From CAYVKM01 sp964452045 (lineage in GTDB: Bacteria; Calditrichota; Calditrichia; RBG-13-44-9): a DNA stretch of 20,654 bases. Shown in pieces: positions 6,906 to 13,681 of this stretch. Location of the stretch: positions 1 to 20,654 of the forward strand of contig CAYVKM010000069.1 of NCBI GenBank assembly GCA_964452045.1, in the 5' to 3' direction. Each line of letters begins with the position of its first letter. The first letter of the stretch is position 1. The notes under the pieces were generated by a model. It searched no databases, had not been told where the DNA came from, and saw only the letters and a program-made list of their open reading frames with translations. The position numbers and the translations under genes are program-made.

Positions 6906-8258
6906 TTAGATAAATCGTGCTGCCAATTGCGGATAGATAAATTGAATTTCCAAAATTTCCCAGGTTCCATTCTTTCTGATTAAGCGAGTATGGATAATAT
7001 CACCAGGCTGTAAACTATTTAATGTGCTGGAATTCAATTTAATAATTTCTTTTTGGGCGGTGGTTTTAATATCCTGGACTTCGATCAGTTTTTCTGATTT
7101 ATCTAGGATCTCATTTATTTTAAGGAAACCAATCCGGTTATTGTTTATCAGCTCTTCATTCAGTAAAATGGTATCCAATAAATTATATTCAGAAATAAAG
7201 ATGTTTGTAGCCTTAATAACTCTGGGCAGGTCTATTTTCAGCTTGTCATAGCAGCGCAGGAAATCCCGCTTTAAATTGATATTGTAGTAATGATAAAGAA
7301 AAGTAATAAATCGGGCAACTGCCCGGAAGATGTGAGAAATTTGTTTTTCATCTCCCATCACAAATTCTCTGACCAACCAGCTACTGAAAAATTCGGCAAG
7401 GTGGTATTCCCTTAAATCGGAAATTTTATCGATGTCTGCCTCTTCCCTCAGGTATTTATTGAAATAATTTATATCGTGTACCAGAGCATCCGAATTATGC
7501 GCCGGATTATAATGCTGGTCCGAGATGAATCGTAAAAAGATATTATCGATTGTGTCCGATACTTCATTCCACTCGGGTTGGTCATGGGGTGGTTCCCAGG
7601 AGGATTGCTTTGAATCCCACCCCTTATTTTGCTGGTCTTCTGTTTCATTTTCCAGCATTTCCTCAAAATATTGCATTGCCGTTTCAAACGGTTTTTCCAG
7701 GAGATCATGACCTTCGAACCGGATGAAATCAATGATCACATTTTCGATAAATTCAGCCAGATCGAGCAGCTCAATATCATCTTCCTTAATTTCAAGCTCA
7801 AATTCATCCATATAAAATTGCAGAAGCGTATCTAAAATCACATGATTCAAAATATCGATCCGCAAACATTGTTCTTTTTCCAGATTCCCAATCATGATGG
7901 ACTGCAATAAAGCCAGCTTTTTCTTGATCCGCTCTTCCAGCTGTTGCTTATCAATTTTTACCGTACCATCCAAATCCCGGGGACAATTCATCGGACAGGT
8001 ACCCAGGCAATTTTCCTCCAGGAAAAATTCAAAGCCGTCTCCTAAATTAAAACAGACAGTACCCAGATCATCGAAATCGAGATAAAGGGAAGAATGACGT
8101 TTGTCCCGAATAAAATAGTGCTTCTCGAGGCGGTTCCCCAGATAGTTAATCATTTGGTAAATGAAATAATCGAGATAGGTCAACTCATAAAGTTCTTTAT
8201 CCCAACTCTCGACGAATTCTCTTACCGAAATAAAAGTTTTTTGATAATGCTCAGACAC
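6906..8258 (-). CDS. protein of unknown function with CX3CX3C motif
   Basis: A 450-residue protein I do not recognise. It has no signal peptide or membrane segment, is acidic, and is probably cytoplasmic. The N-terminal part (1-80) is mixed aromatic and charged. A cysteine cluster C84-X3-C88-X3-C92, with Cys69 just before, could bind a metal or Fe-S cluster. Residues 105-205 are predicted helical, and 205-232 form a polar, Trp-containing linker. Residues about 280-345 ('LAEFFSSWLVREFV...HIFRAVARFITFLYHYY') vaguely resemble a SAM-like helical core-binding domain, but there is no integrase catalytic domain. The last 40 residues ('LQPGDIIHTRLIRKNGTWEILEIQFIYP') look like a small beta-barrel. The start is GTG 8258 with only a weak ribosome binding site, about 20 bases after a strong promoter. 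It is monocistronic and ends before the small RNA and terminator region. Confidence 0.7.
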   Translation of the reverse strand: MSEHYQKTFISVREFVESWDKELYELTYLDYFIYQMINYLGNRLEKHYFIRDKRHSSLYLDFDDLGTVCFNLGDGFEFFLEENCLGTCPMNCPRDLDGTVKIDKQQLEERIKKKLALLQSIMIGNLEKEQCLRIDILNHVILDTLLQFYMDEFELEIKEDDIELLDLAEFIENVIIDFIRFEGHDLLEKPFETAMQYFEEMLENETEDQQNKGWDSKQSSWEPPHDQPEWNEVSDTIDNIFLRFISDQHYNPAHNSDALVHDINYFNKYLREEADIDKISDLREYHLAEFFSSWLVREFVMGDEKQISHIFRAVARFITFLYHYYNINLKRDFLRCYDKLKIDLPRVIKATNIFISEYNLLDTILLNEELINNNRIGFLKINEILDKSEKLIEVQDIKTTAQKEIIKLNSSTLNSLQPGDIIHTRLIRKNGTWEILEIQFIYPQLAARFI

Positions 8259-8285
8259 TTCTGTATAACCCGTTAATTCAACGGA

Positions 8286-8314
8286 AATTTAATAGCAATG
8301 ATTTTGGCTGTCAA
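8286..8314 (-). promoter_or_regulatory. strong sigma70-type promoter for the 450-residue unknown protein
   Basis: On the minus strand, a consensus TTGACA (8309-8314) and TAAATT (8286-8291) are separated by 17 bases. This leaves a leader of roughly 20 bases before the GTG start. The -35 box overlaps a perfect inverted repeat, which could be an operator. Confidence 0.6.
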
Positions 8315-8328
8315 TAGAAAATCTATTG
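8312..8328. repeat. perfect inverted repeat overlapping a -35 box
   Basis: CAATAGA (8312-8318), AAA, TCTATTG (8322-8328) form a 7-bp perfect dyad with a three-base centre. It begins inside the -35 element of the promoter at 8286-8314 and extends upstream. The arrangement suits a repressor or activator dimer. No particular regulator is recognised. Confidence 0.4.
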
Positions 8329-8390
8329 TAAATTTTGTGAATAATAAATGGTGTACAGGGTGCGCGGAATGGTTTATTTTCAATAAAAAT

Positions 8391-8420
8391 AAAAAGGCCG
8401 ACCTTATTGCCAGCCTTTTT
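8391..8420 (-). terminator. intrinsic terminator of the threonine dehydrogenase gene
   Basis: On the minus strand the transcript forms a 12-bp stem (8420-8409 with 8402-8391) around a six-base loop, followed by ATTTTTATT. Two of the pairs are G-U wobbles only in the minus-strand RNA and would be A-C mismatches on the other strand. This assigns it to the gene ending at 8449. Confidence 0.75.
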
Positions 8421-8448
8421 ATCCGTATTAAGTAATAAAACTTAATAA

Positions 8449-9399
8449 TTACTTTAATTTTTTGGAGAGAACCTGTAGCATGTCCTTGGTCATTTCCGAA
8501 AGATTATATTTGGGTTTCCACCCCCATTCCTTACGGGCAGCAGAATCATCCATGGAATTGGGCCAGGAATCTGCGATACCCTGGCGAACCGGATCGACCT
8601 TATAGTCCATGGTAAAATCCGGGATATGTTTCTTGATATCTGCATAAATATCTTCCGGAGCAAAGCTCATCGCAGTCACATTAAAGGCATTCCGGTGTTT
8701 CAGTTTGGAGGTATCGGTTTCCATTAATTTAATTGCCCCCTCCAGAGCATCCGGCATATACATCATGTCAAGTTTGGTTCCTTTTTGAAGAAAACAGGTA
8801 TATTTTTTCTTTTTAATCGCTTCGTAGTAGATTTCAACCGCATAATCAGTTGTGCCACCGCCAGGCAATGTCTCATTGGATATGATTCCCGGGTATCTCA
8901 AACCACGGGTATCAACCTTGAAACGTTTATAGTAATAATCGCATAAGAGTTCACCCGCTACTTTAGTGACTCCATACATAGTGTTGGGGCGCTGGATGGT
9001 GTCCTGTGGGGTATTATCCAGGGGTGTACCAGGACCAAATGCTCCGATTGAGCTGGGGGTAAAAACTGCACATTTGAATTCCCTGGCCAGTTCCAGAACG
9101 TTATAGAGGCCATTAATATTTACATCCCAGGCTAGTTGTGGTTTGGCTTCTGCTACCCCGGAGAGGATAGCCGCCAGATGATAAATGGTATCGATTTTAT
9201 ATTTTCGGATTACCGATTTAAGTTTTTCGAAATCGGTGCAATCTGCATACTCAAAGGGACCTGAATTTAATAATTTTTCACTGGGGGCAGTTTTTCGTCC
9301 GGTAGCCACCACATTATCATTTCCATATTTTTCCCTTAAAACCATAGTTAATTCGGATCCGATTTGTCCCACAGCTCCAGTCACTAAAACGCGTGTCAT
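8449..9399 (-). CDS. tdh: L-threonine 3-dehydrogenase, short-chain (SDR, epimerase-like) type
   Basis: A 316-residue NAD-dependent enzyme of the extended SDR superfamily. The Rossmann motif is GAVGQIG (8-14), the catalytic pair is Tyr142-X3-Lys146 in 'MYGVTK', and 'TPSSIGAFGP' precedes it. Downstream phrases 'LRYPGIISNETLPGGGTTDYAVEIYYEAI', 'CFLQKGTKLDMMYMPDA' and 'AFNVTAMSFAPEDI' are those of the UDP-glucose-epimerase-like threonine dehydrogenases known from Cupriavidus, Flavobacterium and animals, which oxidise L-threonine to 2-amino-3-ketobutyrate. They are unrelated to the zinc-dependent E. coli Tdh. A kbl partner (2-amino-3-ketobutyrate CoA ligase) is not in the window. AGGAG precedes the ATG. 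The gene has its own terminator and a divergent upstream region. Other sugar epimerases share the fold, but the substrate-loop motifs favour this assignment. Confidence 0.88.
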   Translation of the reverse strand: MTRVLVTGAVGQIGSELTMVLREKYGNDNVVATGRKTAPSEKLLNSGPFEYADCTDFEKLKSVIRKYKIDTIYHLAAILSGVAEAKPQLAWDVNINGLYNVLELAREFKCAVFTPSSIGAFGPGTPLDNTPQDTIQRPNTMYGVTKVAGELLCDYYYKRFKVDTRGLRYPGIISNETLPGGGTTDYAVEIYYEAIKKKKYTCFLQKGTKLDMMYMPDALEGAIKLMETDTSKLKHRNAFNVTAMSFAPEDIYADIKKHIPDFTMDYKVDPVRQGIADSWPNSMDDSAARKEWGWKPKYNLSEMTKDMLQVLSKKLK

Positions 9400-9477
9400 T
9401 TGGCTCTCCTAATTTTTATATTTTTATCTGTACTTGATTCTGATTCATATTCTGGTTTTGTTTTCAGTATTATCCCG

Positions 9478-9491
9478 GATCAAAATTGATC
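9478..9491. repeat. short perfect inverted repeat in divergent intergenic region
   Basis: GATCAA-AA-TTGATC is a perfect dyad lying between the proposed -10 box of the threonine dehydrogenase promoter (9493-9498) and that gene. It could be an operator at the transcription start region, or chance in AT-rich DNA. Confidence 0.25.
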
Positions 9492-9492
9492 A

Positions 9493-9521
9493 AGATTACG
9501 AAGAATAACCCACATTTTCAA
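9493..9521 (-). promoter_or_regulatory. possible promoter for threonine dehydrogenase
   Basis: On the minus strand, TTGAAA (9516-9521) and TAATCT (9493-9498) have 17-base spacing. The leader would be about 85 bases. It is a moderate match in an AT-rich region. Confidence 0.3.
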
Positions 9522-9706
9522 TAGTTTTGTGAAAAAATATGTTTGCTTTTTTAGAAGATTGAACTGTAAGGTACCCAAATAAAATTTTTGAAATTAATTT
9601 TATTATTCTTGCTCTAAAGATTTAAGCAGGTAAATTTTATCGCGCAAAATAAGATTTGCATTATCTCCATAACTTTTATTATTTTAGAATACTAATTCAA
9701 CATTGA
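9522..9706. other. remainder of divergent intergenic region
   Basis: The gap between the divergent genes at 9399 and 9722 exceeds 300 bases. Apart from the weak promoters listed separately, it holds an all-AT inverted repeat of 9 bp (9578-9586 and 9596-9604, loop 9 bases). I see no small ORF with a convincing ribosome binding site and no structured RNA. Confidence 0.3.
9609..9636 (+). promoter_or_regulatory. possible promoter for the 224-residue unknown protein
   Basis: TTGCTC (9609-9614) and TAAATT (9631-9636) are 16 bases apart, about 80 bases before the start codon at 9722. A second weak candidate begins with TTGCAT at 9656. Neither is strong. Confidence 0.25.
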
Positions 9707-9721
9707 ATGATTGAGGTGAAT

Positions 9722-10396
9722 ATGAGCAAGAAAAGGTATCATTGGCAAAGGAATACTCAATCGGACAGGGATGCTGAAAATGTTTCACAAAGATATTTTT
9801 GGTGGCCTTTTAGGAACAAAAAAGTAAGATTTAAAGGCCGTACCGGGGCTATGTCCCCGCAGGAAATTAAAAGGGTGATTGAAGAAATTGGTATTGGTCA
9901 GCAGATTGAAATCTTACGGATAGGTTATGATGGAAGCACGGATGACATACCGATAAGTGTAGAGATTATTGATACTTCCGATTATAGCTTCACCGGTAAG
10001 ATTATAAACCTTGAGCGACGAATGATCGAAAGTGCTACCGATAAACTGGTCTATGCCAAAACAGGTGGTGGTGTTCTTGAGTTTAATTATAATGATGGTG
10101 ATATTAAGGAAATTATGCTTTCTCATGATGAGGAGCTCATTGAACAGGAACGAGATATTGGTAATCTTAAGGAAGTATTAGCAGCTTTGGATACCGGAGA
10201 TCATGTCATTGTTGCCTACTATGATAATCAGCAAAAAGGTACGGTAAATACGGAAGGTGTGATTACCGAAAAGTCAGATACGGATAATATCTTTACCCTG
10301 ATAATCGAGAAGATAAATAAGATTGAATTGGAACGAAAAATTACCAAGAAATTTGATTTGCAAAAAGATTTAGTCATTGATATTGAATTAGTCTAA
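9722..10396 (+). CDS. hypothetical protein with two similar beta-rich halves
   Basis: A 224-residue protein of unknown function, with no signal peptide or membrane segment. The first 40 residues are basic and aromatic ('YFWWPFRNKKVRFKGR'), suggesting nucleic-acid or membrane-surface contact. Two following segments (about 47-133 and 148-223) share a pattern: a short helix ('IKRVIEEIGIGQQIEI' and 'LKEVLAALDTGDHVIV') followed by alternating hydrophobic strands. This suggests tandem small beta-barrel domains, possibly of SH3, Sm or PilZ type; the similarity is by eye only. ATG 9722 is chosen over ATG 9707 because GAGGTG (9713-9718) precedes it, in the same 15-base context as the acnA start. It stands alone, 66 bp before tgt. 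Confidence 0.65.
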   Translation: MSKKRYHWQRNTQSDRDAENVSQRYFWWPFRNKKVRFKGRTGAMSPQEIKRVIEEIGIGQQIEILRIGYDGSTDDIPISVEIIDTSDYSFTGKIINLERRMIESATDKLVYAKTGGGVLEFNYNDGDIKEIMLSHDEELIEQERDIGNLKEVLAALDTGDHVIVAYYDNQQKGTVNTEGVITEKSDTDNIFTLIIEKINKIELERKITKKFDLQKDLVIDIELV

Positions 10397-10462
10397 GGAC
10401 ACTGCAAATCTGACTTCTTCACGGTTTAAACTGCTATTTAAAGCAAGTCAAAAATGGAATAA

Positions 10463-11593
10463 ATGAAATTTGTTATTGAGGCTCAGGACCGGAATACCCG
10501 GGCACGGGCAGGTTTATTTGAAACCGATCACGGGGTAGTGCATACCCCTATTTTTATGCCCGTCGGGACCATCGGTACCGTTAAAACATTAAGCCCTTTG
10601 GATCTGAAGGAGAATGGTGCTCATATAATTCTGGGTAATACCTATCACCTTTATCTCAAACCGGGACTTGACATTATCCTAAAAGCCGGGGGACTCCACA
10701 AATTTAATGGCTGGCCGGGGTCTATTCTCACAGACAGTGGCGGTTTCCAGGTGTACAGCCTGGATGAACTCAGACAAATCAGTGAAGAAGGAGTGGAATT
10801 TAAATCACACTGGGACGGGTCCACCCATTTTTTTTCACCGGAAAAAGTAGTGGATATTCAAAGAACCATCGGTTCCGATATCATGATGGTGCTGGACCAG
10901 TGCATTGCCAATCCCAGTGATCAGGAAACCGCACGAAAAGCCCATCTGCTGACGCTGGACTGGGCCCGGAGGTCGAAAAAACGTTTTGCAGAGACCTGCT
11001 CTTTGTATGATTATCGTCAGTTTCAGTTTGGTATTGTTCAGGGTGGCATTTATCAGGACCTTCGCCGGGAAAGTGTAAATGGTTTACTGGATCTTGATTT
11101 CGATGGTTTTGCCATCGGAGGACTGGCGGTGGGGGAAACCCAGGATGTAAGAAACGAAATGACCGAGCTGTGCACCGATCTTCTGCCTCAGGATAAACCC
11201 CGTTATCTTATGGGTGTTGGTATGCCAGAGGATATTCTCGATGCGATTGATCGTGGAGTGGACATGTTCGATTGCGTTATACCTACCCGTAATGCCCGGA
11301 ACGGAACTGTTTTTACCAGTAATGGTAAACTGGTTATTCGAAATGCGAAATATAAGCAGGATTTTAAACCACTCGATGAAACTTGTGGCTGTTATGCGTG
11401 TTCAAATTTTTCCAGAGCTTACATCCGCCACCTGTTCAATGTAAATGAGGTTCTGGGATTACGCTTGGCGACGATTCATAATATTCATTTTTATTTAAAT
11501 ATTGTTAGAGAAGCCAGGAAGAGTATTGTTGATAAAAATTATATTGAGTGGAAGAAATCATTTTTGAATGCCTTTCGTACGGAATCGAGCTAA
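10463..11593 (+). CDS. tgt: queuine tRNA-ribosyltransferase (tRNA-guanine transglycosylase)
   Basis: A 376-residue enzyme that exchanges guanine-34 for preQ1 in the anticodon of GUN tRNAs, an early step of queuosine formation. The (beta/alpha)8 barrel motifs are all present: 'ILTDSGGFQVYSL' with catalytic Asp91, 'MMVLDQC', 'QFGIVQGG', 'AIGGLAVGE', 'YLMGVGMPEDI' and 'DMFDCVIPTRNARNG' with nucleophile Asp270. The structural zinc site is Cys308, Cys310, Cys313 and His339. Length matches E. coli Tgt (375). The ATG at 10463 has only a weak GGA upstream. The next gene is yajC, the usual neighbour of tgt in many bacteria. queA and the preQ1 synthesis genes are not in the window. Confidence 0.97.
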   Translation: MKFVIEAQDRNTRARAGLFETDHGVVHTPIFMPVGTIGTVKTLSPLDLKENGAHIILGNTYHLYLKPGLDIILKAGGLHKFNGWPGSILTDSGGFQVYSLDELRQISEEGVEFKSHWDGSTHFFSPEKVVDIQRTIGSDIMMVLDQCIANPSDQETARKAHLLTLDWARRSKKRFAETCSLYDYRQFQFGIVQGGIYQDLRRESVNGLLDLDFDGFAIGGLAVGETQDVRNEMTELCTDLLPQDKPRYLMGVGMPEDILDAIDRGVDMFDCVIPTRNARNGTVFTSNGKLVIRNAKYKQDFKPLDETCGCYACSNFSRAYIRHLFNVNEVLGLRLATIHNIHFYLNIVREARKSIVDKNYIEWKKSFLNAFRTESS

Positions 11594-11607
11594 CTTTAAA
11601 AATAAAG

Positions 11608-11636
11608 TTGTTGAATCAGCATCGTGATGTTATATT
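11608..11636 (+). promoter_or_regulatory. candidate promoter for yajC
   Basis: TTGTTG (11608-11613) and TATATT (11631-11636) are 17 bases apart, with an expected start near 11643 and a leader of about 27 bases to the yajC GTG. It implies that yajC, def and fmt can be transcribed apart from tgt. Confidence 0.45.
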
Positions 11637-11669
11637 TTTTAGATTTAAAGAATAAAAAGGAGATAATCA

Positions 11670-11990
11670 GTGGTTGAAACATTGTATGCAATGGCCGGTG
11701 GTCAGAGTGGCGGCGAGGGTGGAAATGCTTTTCTCTCCTTCCTGCCTTTAATCCTGATCATTCTAATCATGTACCTGCTCATTTTACGTCCCCAGGCAAA
11801 AAAGCAAAAGGAGCGGCAGAAAATGCTTGAGGCGGTGAAAAAGGGGGATCAGGTGGTTACTGCCGGTGGACTTCACGGTAAAGTAGTGGCTACCAAAGAT
11901 GATGATAAAGTTCTTATCATTAAAGTGGATGAGAATGTGAAACTTGAAGTTGAAAGAACAGCGATTACGAGTATCAAACGCCCGGCTTAA
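11670..11990 (+). CDS. yajC: preprotein translocase subunit YajC
   Basis: A 106-residue inner-membrane protein associated with the SecDF complex. There is a short Gly/Ser-rich N-terminus, one membrane helix (about residues 21-41, 'FLSFLPLILIILIMYLLI'), and then the conserved 'LRPQAKKQKERQKMLEAVKKGDQVVTAGGLHGKV' with a small cytoplasmic beta domain. The start is GTG at 11670, with AAAAGGAG (11655-11662) seven bases upstream. It follows tgt as usual, but the expected secD and secF do not follow; def and fmt come next. Confidence 0.95.
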   Translation: MVETLYAMAGGQSGGEGGNAFLSFLPLILIILIMYLLILRPQAKKQKERQKMLEAVKKGDQVVTAGGLHGKVVATKDDDKVLIIKVDENVKLEVERTAITSIKRPA

Positions 11991-12058
11991 TGCATCTAAT
12001 TGTCAATAGATGAGATGTATTAATAAATTCGCTTGGTACTTTATAAATTGAGGTATGA

Positions 12059-12571
12059 ATGTCAGTTTTAAATATAATTAAGATTGGTCATCCGACCTTG
12101 CGGAAAGTTGCCAAACCGGTTGAAAAATTTGATAAAAATCTCGAACAGCTTGTTCAGGATATGGTCGAAACCATGCGTCTGAATGAGGGGATCGGTTTAG
12201 CTGCACCGCAGGTAAATGTATCCAAAAGGCTATTCGTCATTGACAAAAAGCTCATTAACGAAGAATGGGAAGCCGAAGCTTATGTCAATCCCAAAATCCT
12301 TAAAGTTGATGGGTCGAATGTTCTGGAAGAAGGGTGCCTTAGTATTCCCAATATCCGGGCAGATGTCAACAGACCGTTTAATATAGAAGTGGAATATCAG
12401 ACACTCGATGGTAAAAAAGTCAGGGAAGAGATGGATGATTTACTGGCCAGGGTCTTCCAGCATGAATTTGATCATCTGGAGGGAGTGCTTTTCGTTGATA
12501 AGATTTCTATTCTGACAAAGAAATTGCTCGAACCCCAGTTAAAAGAAATAGAGCAGATTTACACCTACTAG
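12059..12571 (+). CDS. def: peptide deformylase
   Basis: A 170-residue metalloenzyme that removes the formyl group from the N-terminal methionine of new proteins. All three motifs are present: GIGLAAPQ (44-51), EEGCLSIP with metal ligand Cys93, and QHEFDHLEG with ligands His135 and His139 and catalytic Glu136. The C-terminal tail is short. The ATG is preceded by GAGG (12050-12053) with short spacing. Its TAG stop shares one base with the GTG start of fmt, so the two are coupled. The pair works on opposite ends of the same formylation cycle. Confidence 0.97.
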   Translation: MSVLNIIKIGHPTLRKVAKPVEKFDKNLEQLVQDMVETMRLNEGIGLAAPQVNVSKRLFVIDKKLINEEWEAEAYVNPKILKVDGSNVLEEGCLSIPNIRADVNRPFNIEVEYQTLDGKKVREEMDDLLARVFQHEFDHLEGVLFVDKISILTKKLLEPQLKEIEQIYTY

Positions 12572-13512
12572 TGAAAAAATTGAAAATTGTTTTTATGGGT
12601 ACACCGGAATTTGCCGTGCCCTCCTTTCTGAAAATCGCAAACTCACAACATCGGATCGTCGGTGTGGTCTCCCAGCCGGATCGGCCCAGGGGCAGAGGAC
12701 AGAATATTTTTCCTACCCCAATAAAGAAAGAAGCGCAAAAATTATCTGGCATTCCTATTTTCCAGCCAGAAAAATTATCCGAACAAAACTTTTTAGAACA
12801 GTTAAAATCCCTCCAGGCAGATATTTTTATCGTGGTGGCATTTCGGATATTGCCCGAATTGGTCTTTACCATTCCACCACTGGGAACAATTAATGTGCAT
12901 CCATCCCTTCTTCCGAAATATCGCGGTGCTGCCCCGATCAACTGGACGATAATCAACGGGGAAAAGGAGACTGGTGTAACAATCATTAAAATTTCCCAAC
13001 AGATTGATGGCGGTGGAATGCTGTCCCAGAAAAAGGTACCGGTTCTAGAAAATGAGACCGCCGGAAGTTTGCACGACCGATTGGCAGGCATCGGTGCCGA
13101 TTTATTGTTAAAAACCGTGGATGAACTGGCGAACGATATTGCTACCATTGTCCTGCAGGAAGATGCAGAAGCGACACCCGCCCCTAAGCTCACCAAAGAG
13201 ATGTGCCATGTATCCTTTGATCAGCCAGCGGAAAAAGTAAAAAACTGGATTCATGGATTATCACCTTATCCTGGTGCATACGCTCTCTTGAATGGTGAGA
13301 TAATCAAATTTTATGCTGCCAGGATTGTGGATGAAATTCACCGGGACGCTCCGCCGGGAAAGATCATCAAATTTGAAAAAGGGGAAATTCACATTGCCTG
13401 CAATCCCGGAGTCATCAGCATCCTGGAATTACAGAAACAAGGCAAAAAAGTTCTAAACAGCAGTGAATTTCTGCGTGGCTTTAGCTTGAAACCTGGTGAT
13501 GTATTCCACTAA
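12571..13512 (+). CDS. fmt: methionyl-tRNA formyltransferase
   Basis: A 313-residue enzyme that formylates initiator Met-tRNA using 10-formyl-tetrahydrofolate. The N-terminal Rossmann-type domain has 'IVFMGTPEFAVPSFL', 'VVSQPDRPRGRGQ' and the catalytic core 'GTINVHPSLLPKYRGAAPI' (Asn108, His110). The third catalytic residue is Asp146 in 'QQIDGGGM'. That loop is more divergent than the usual 'GLDTGDM', with the second aspartate replaced by glycine. A C-terminal tRNA-binding barrel follows ('KNWIHGLSPYPGAYALLNGEIIKFYAA'). The start is GTG overlapping the def stop (TAGTG). I see no clear terminator in the 169-base gap that follows. Confidence 0.96.
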   Translation: MKKLKIVFMGTPEFAVPSFLKIANSQHRIVGVVSQPDRPRGRGQNIFPTPIKKEAQKLSGIPIFQPEKLSEQNFLEQLKSLQADIFIVVAFRILPELVFTIPPLGTINVHPSLLPKYRGAAPINWTIINGEKETGVTIIKISQQIDGGGMLSQKKVPVLENETAGSLHDRLAGIGADLLLKTVDELANDIATIVLQEDAEATPAPKLTKEMCHVSFDQPAEKVKNWIHGLSPYPGAYALLNGEIIKFYAARIVDEIHRDAPPGKIIKFEKGEIHIACNPGVISILELQKQGKKVLNSSEFLRGFSLKPGDVFH

Positions 13513-13621
13513 ACTCGAGTTAATTCCAGTAACCATAAAATCTTGCCACAATAATTCAGCTCATTTCTGGTTTATTGTTATCTCGGGGTAATTTGGGATA
13601 ATTCACAATTTTAAACTTTTC

Positions 13622-13650
13622 TTGATATAGTTTTGTTATTTAATTTAAAT
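13622..13650 (+). promoter_or_regulatory. candidate promoter for the fabH-type gene
   Basis: TTGATA (13622-13627) and TTAAAT (13645-13650) have 17-base spacing, about 30 bases before the start codon. It would begin a new transcription unit after fmt. Confidence 0.45.
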
Positions 13651-13681
13651 TTGAATCAGAAATCAACCGAAGGGAATAAAA

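Noticed and set aside
9578..9604. 9-bp perfect inverted repeat
   Set aside because: It is composed only of A and T in an AT-rich spacer, so chance is likely. It lacks a T-tail and is not registered with a promoter.
11592..11609. Inverted repeat AACTTTA-AAAA-TAAAGTT after tgt
   Set aside because: The stem is weak and A/T-dominated with no following T-run on the plus strand, so I do not call it a terminator.
11993..12012. Inverted repeat CATCTA-N8-TAGATG between yajC and def
   Set aside because: Six pairs only, no T-tail and no promoter registration; too little to call an element.
12507..13196. 229-codon open frame on the minus strand
   Set aside because: It lies entirely opposite def/fmt, has Ser/Ile-rich low-quality composition and no ribosome binding site; it is a shadow of fmt.
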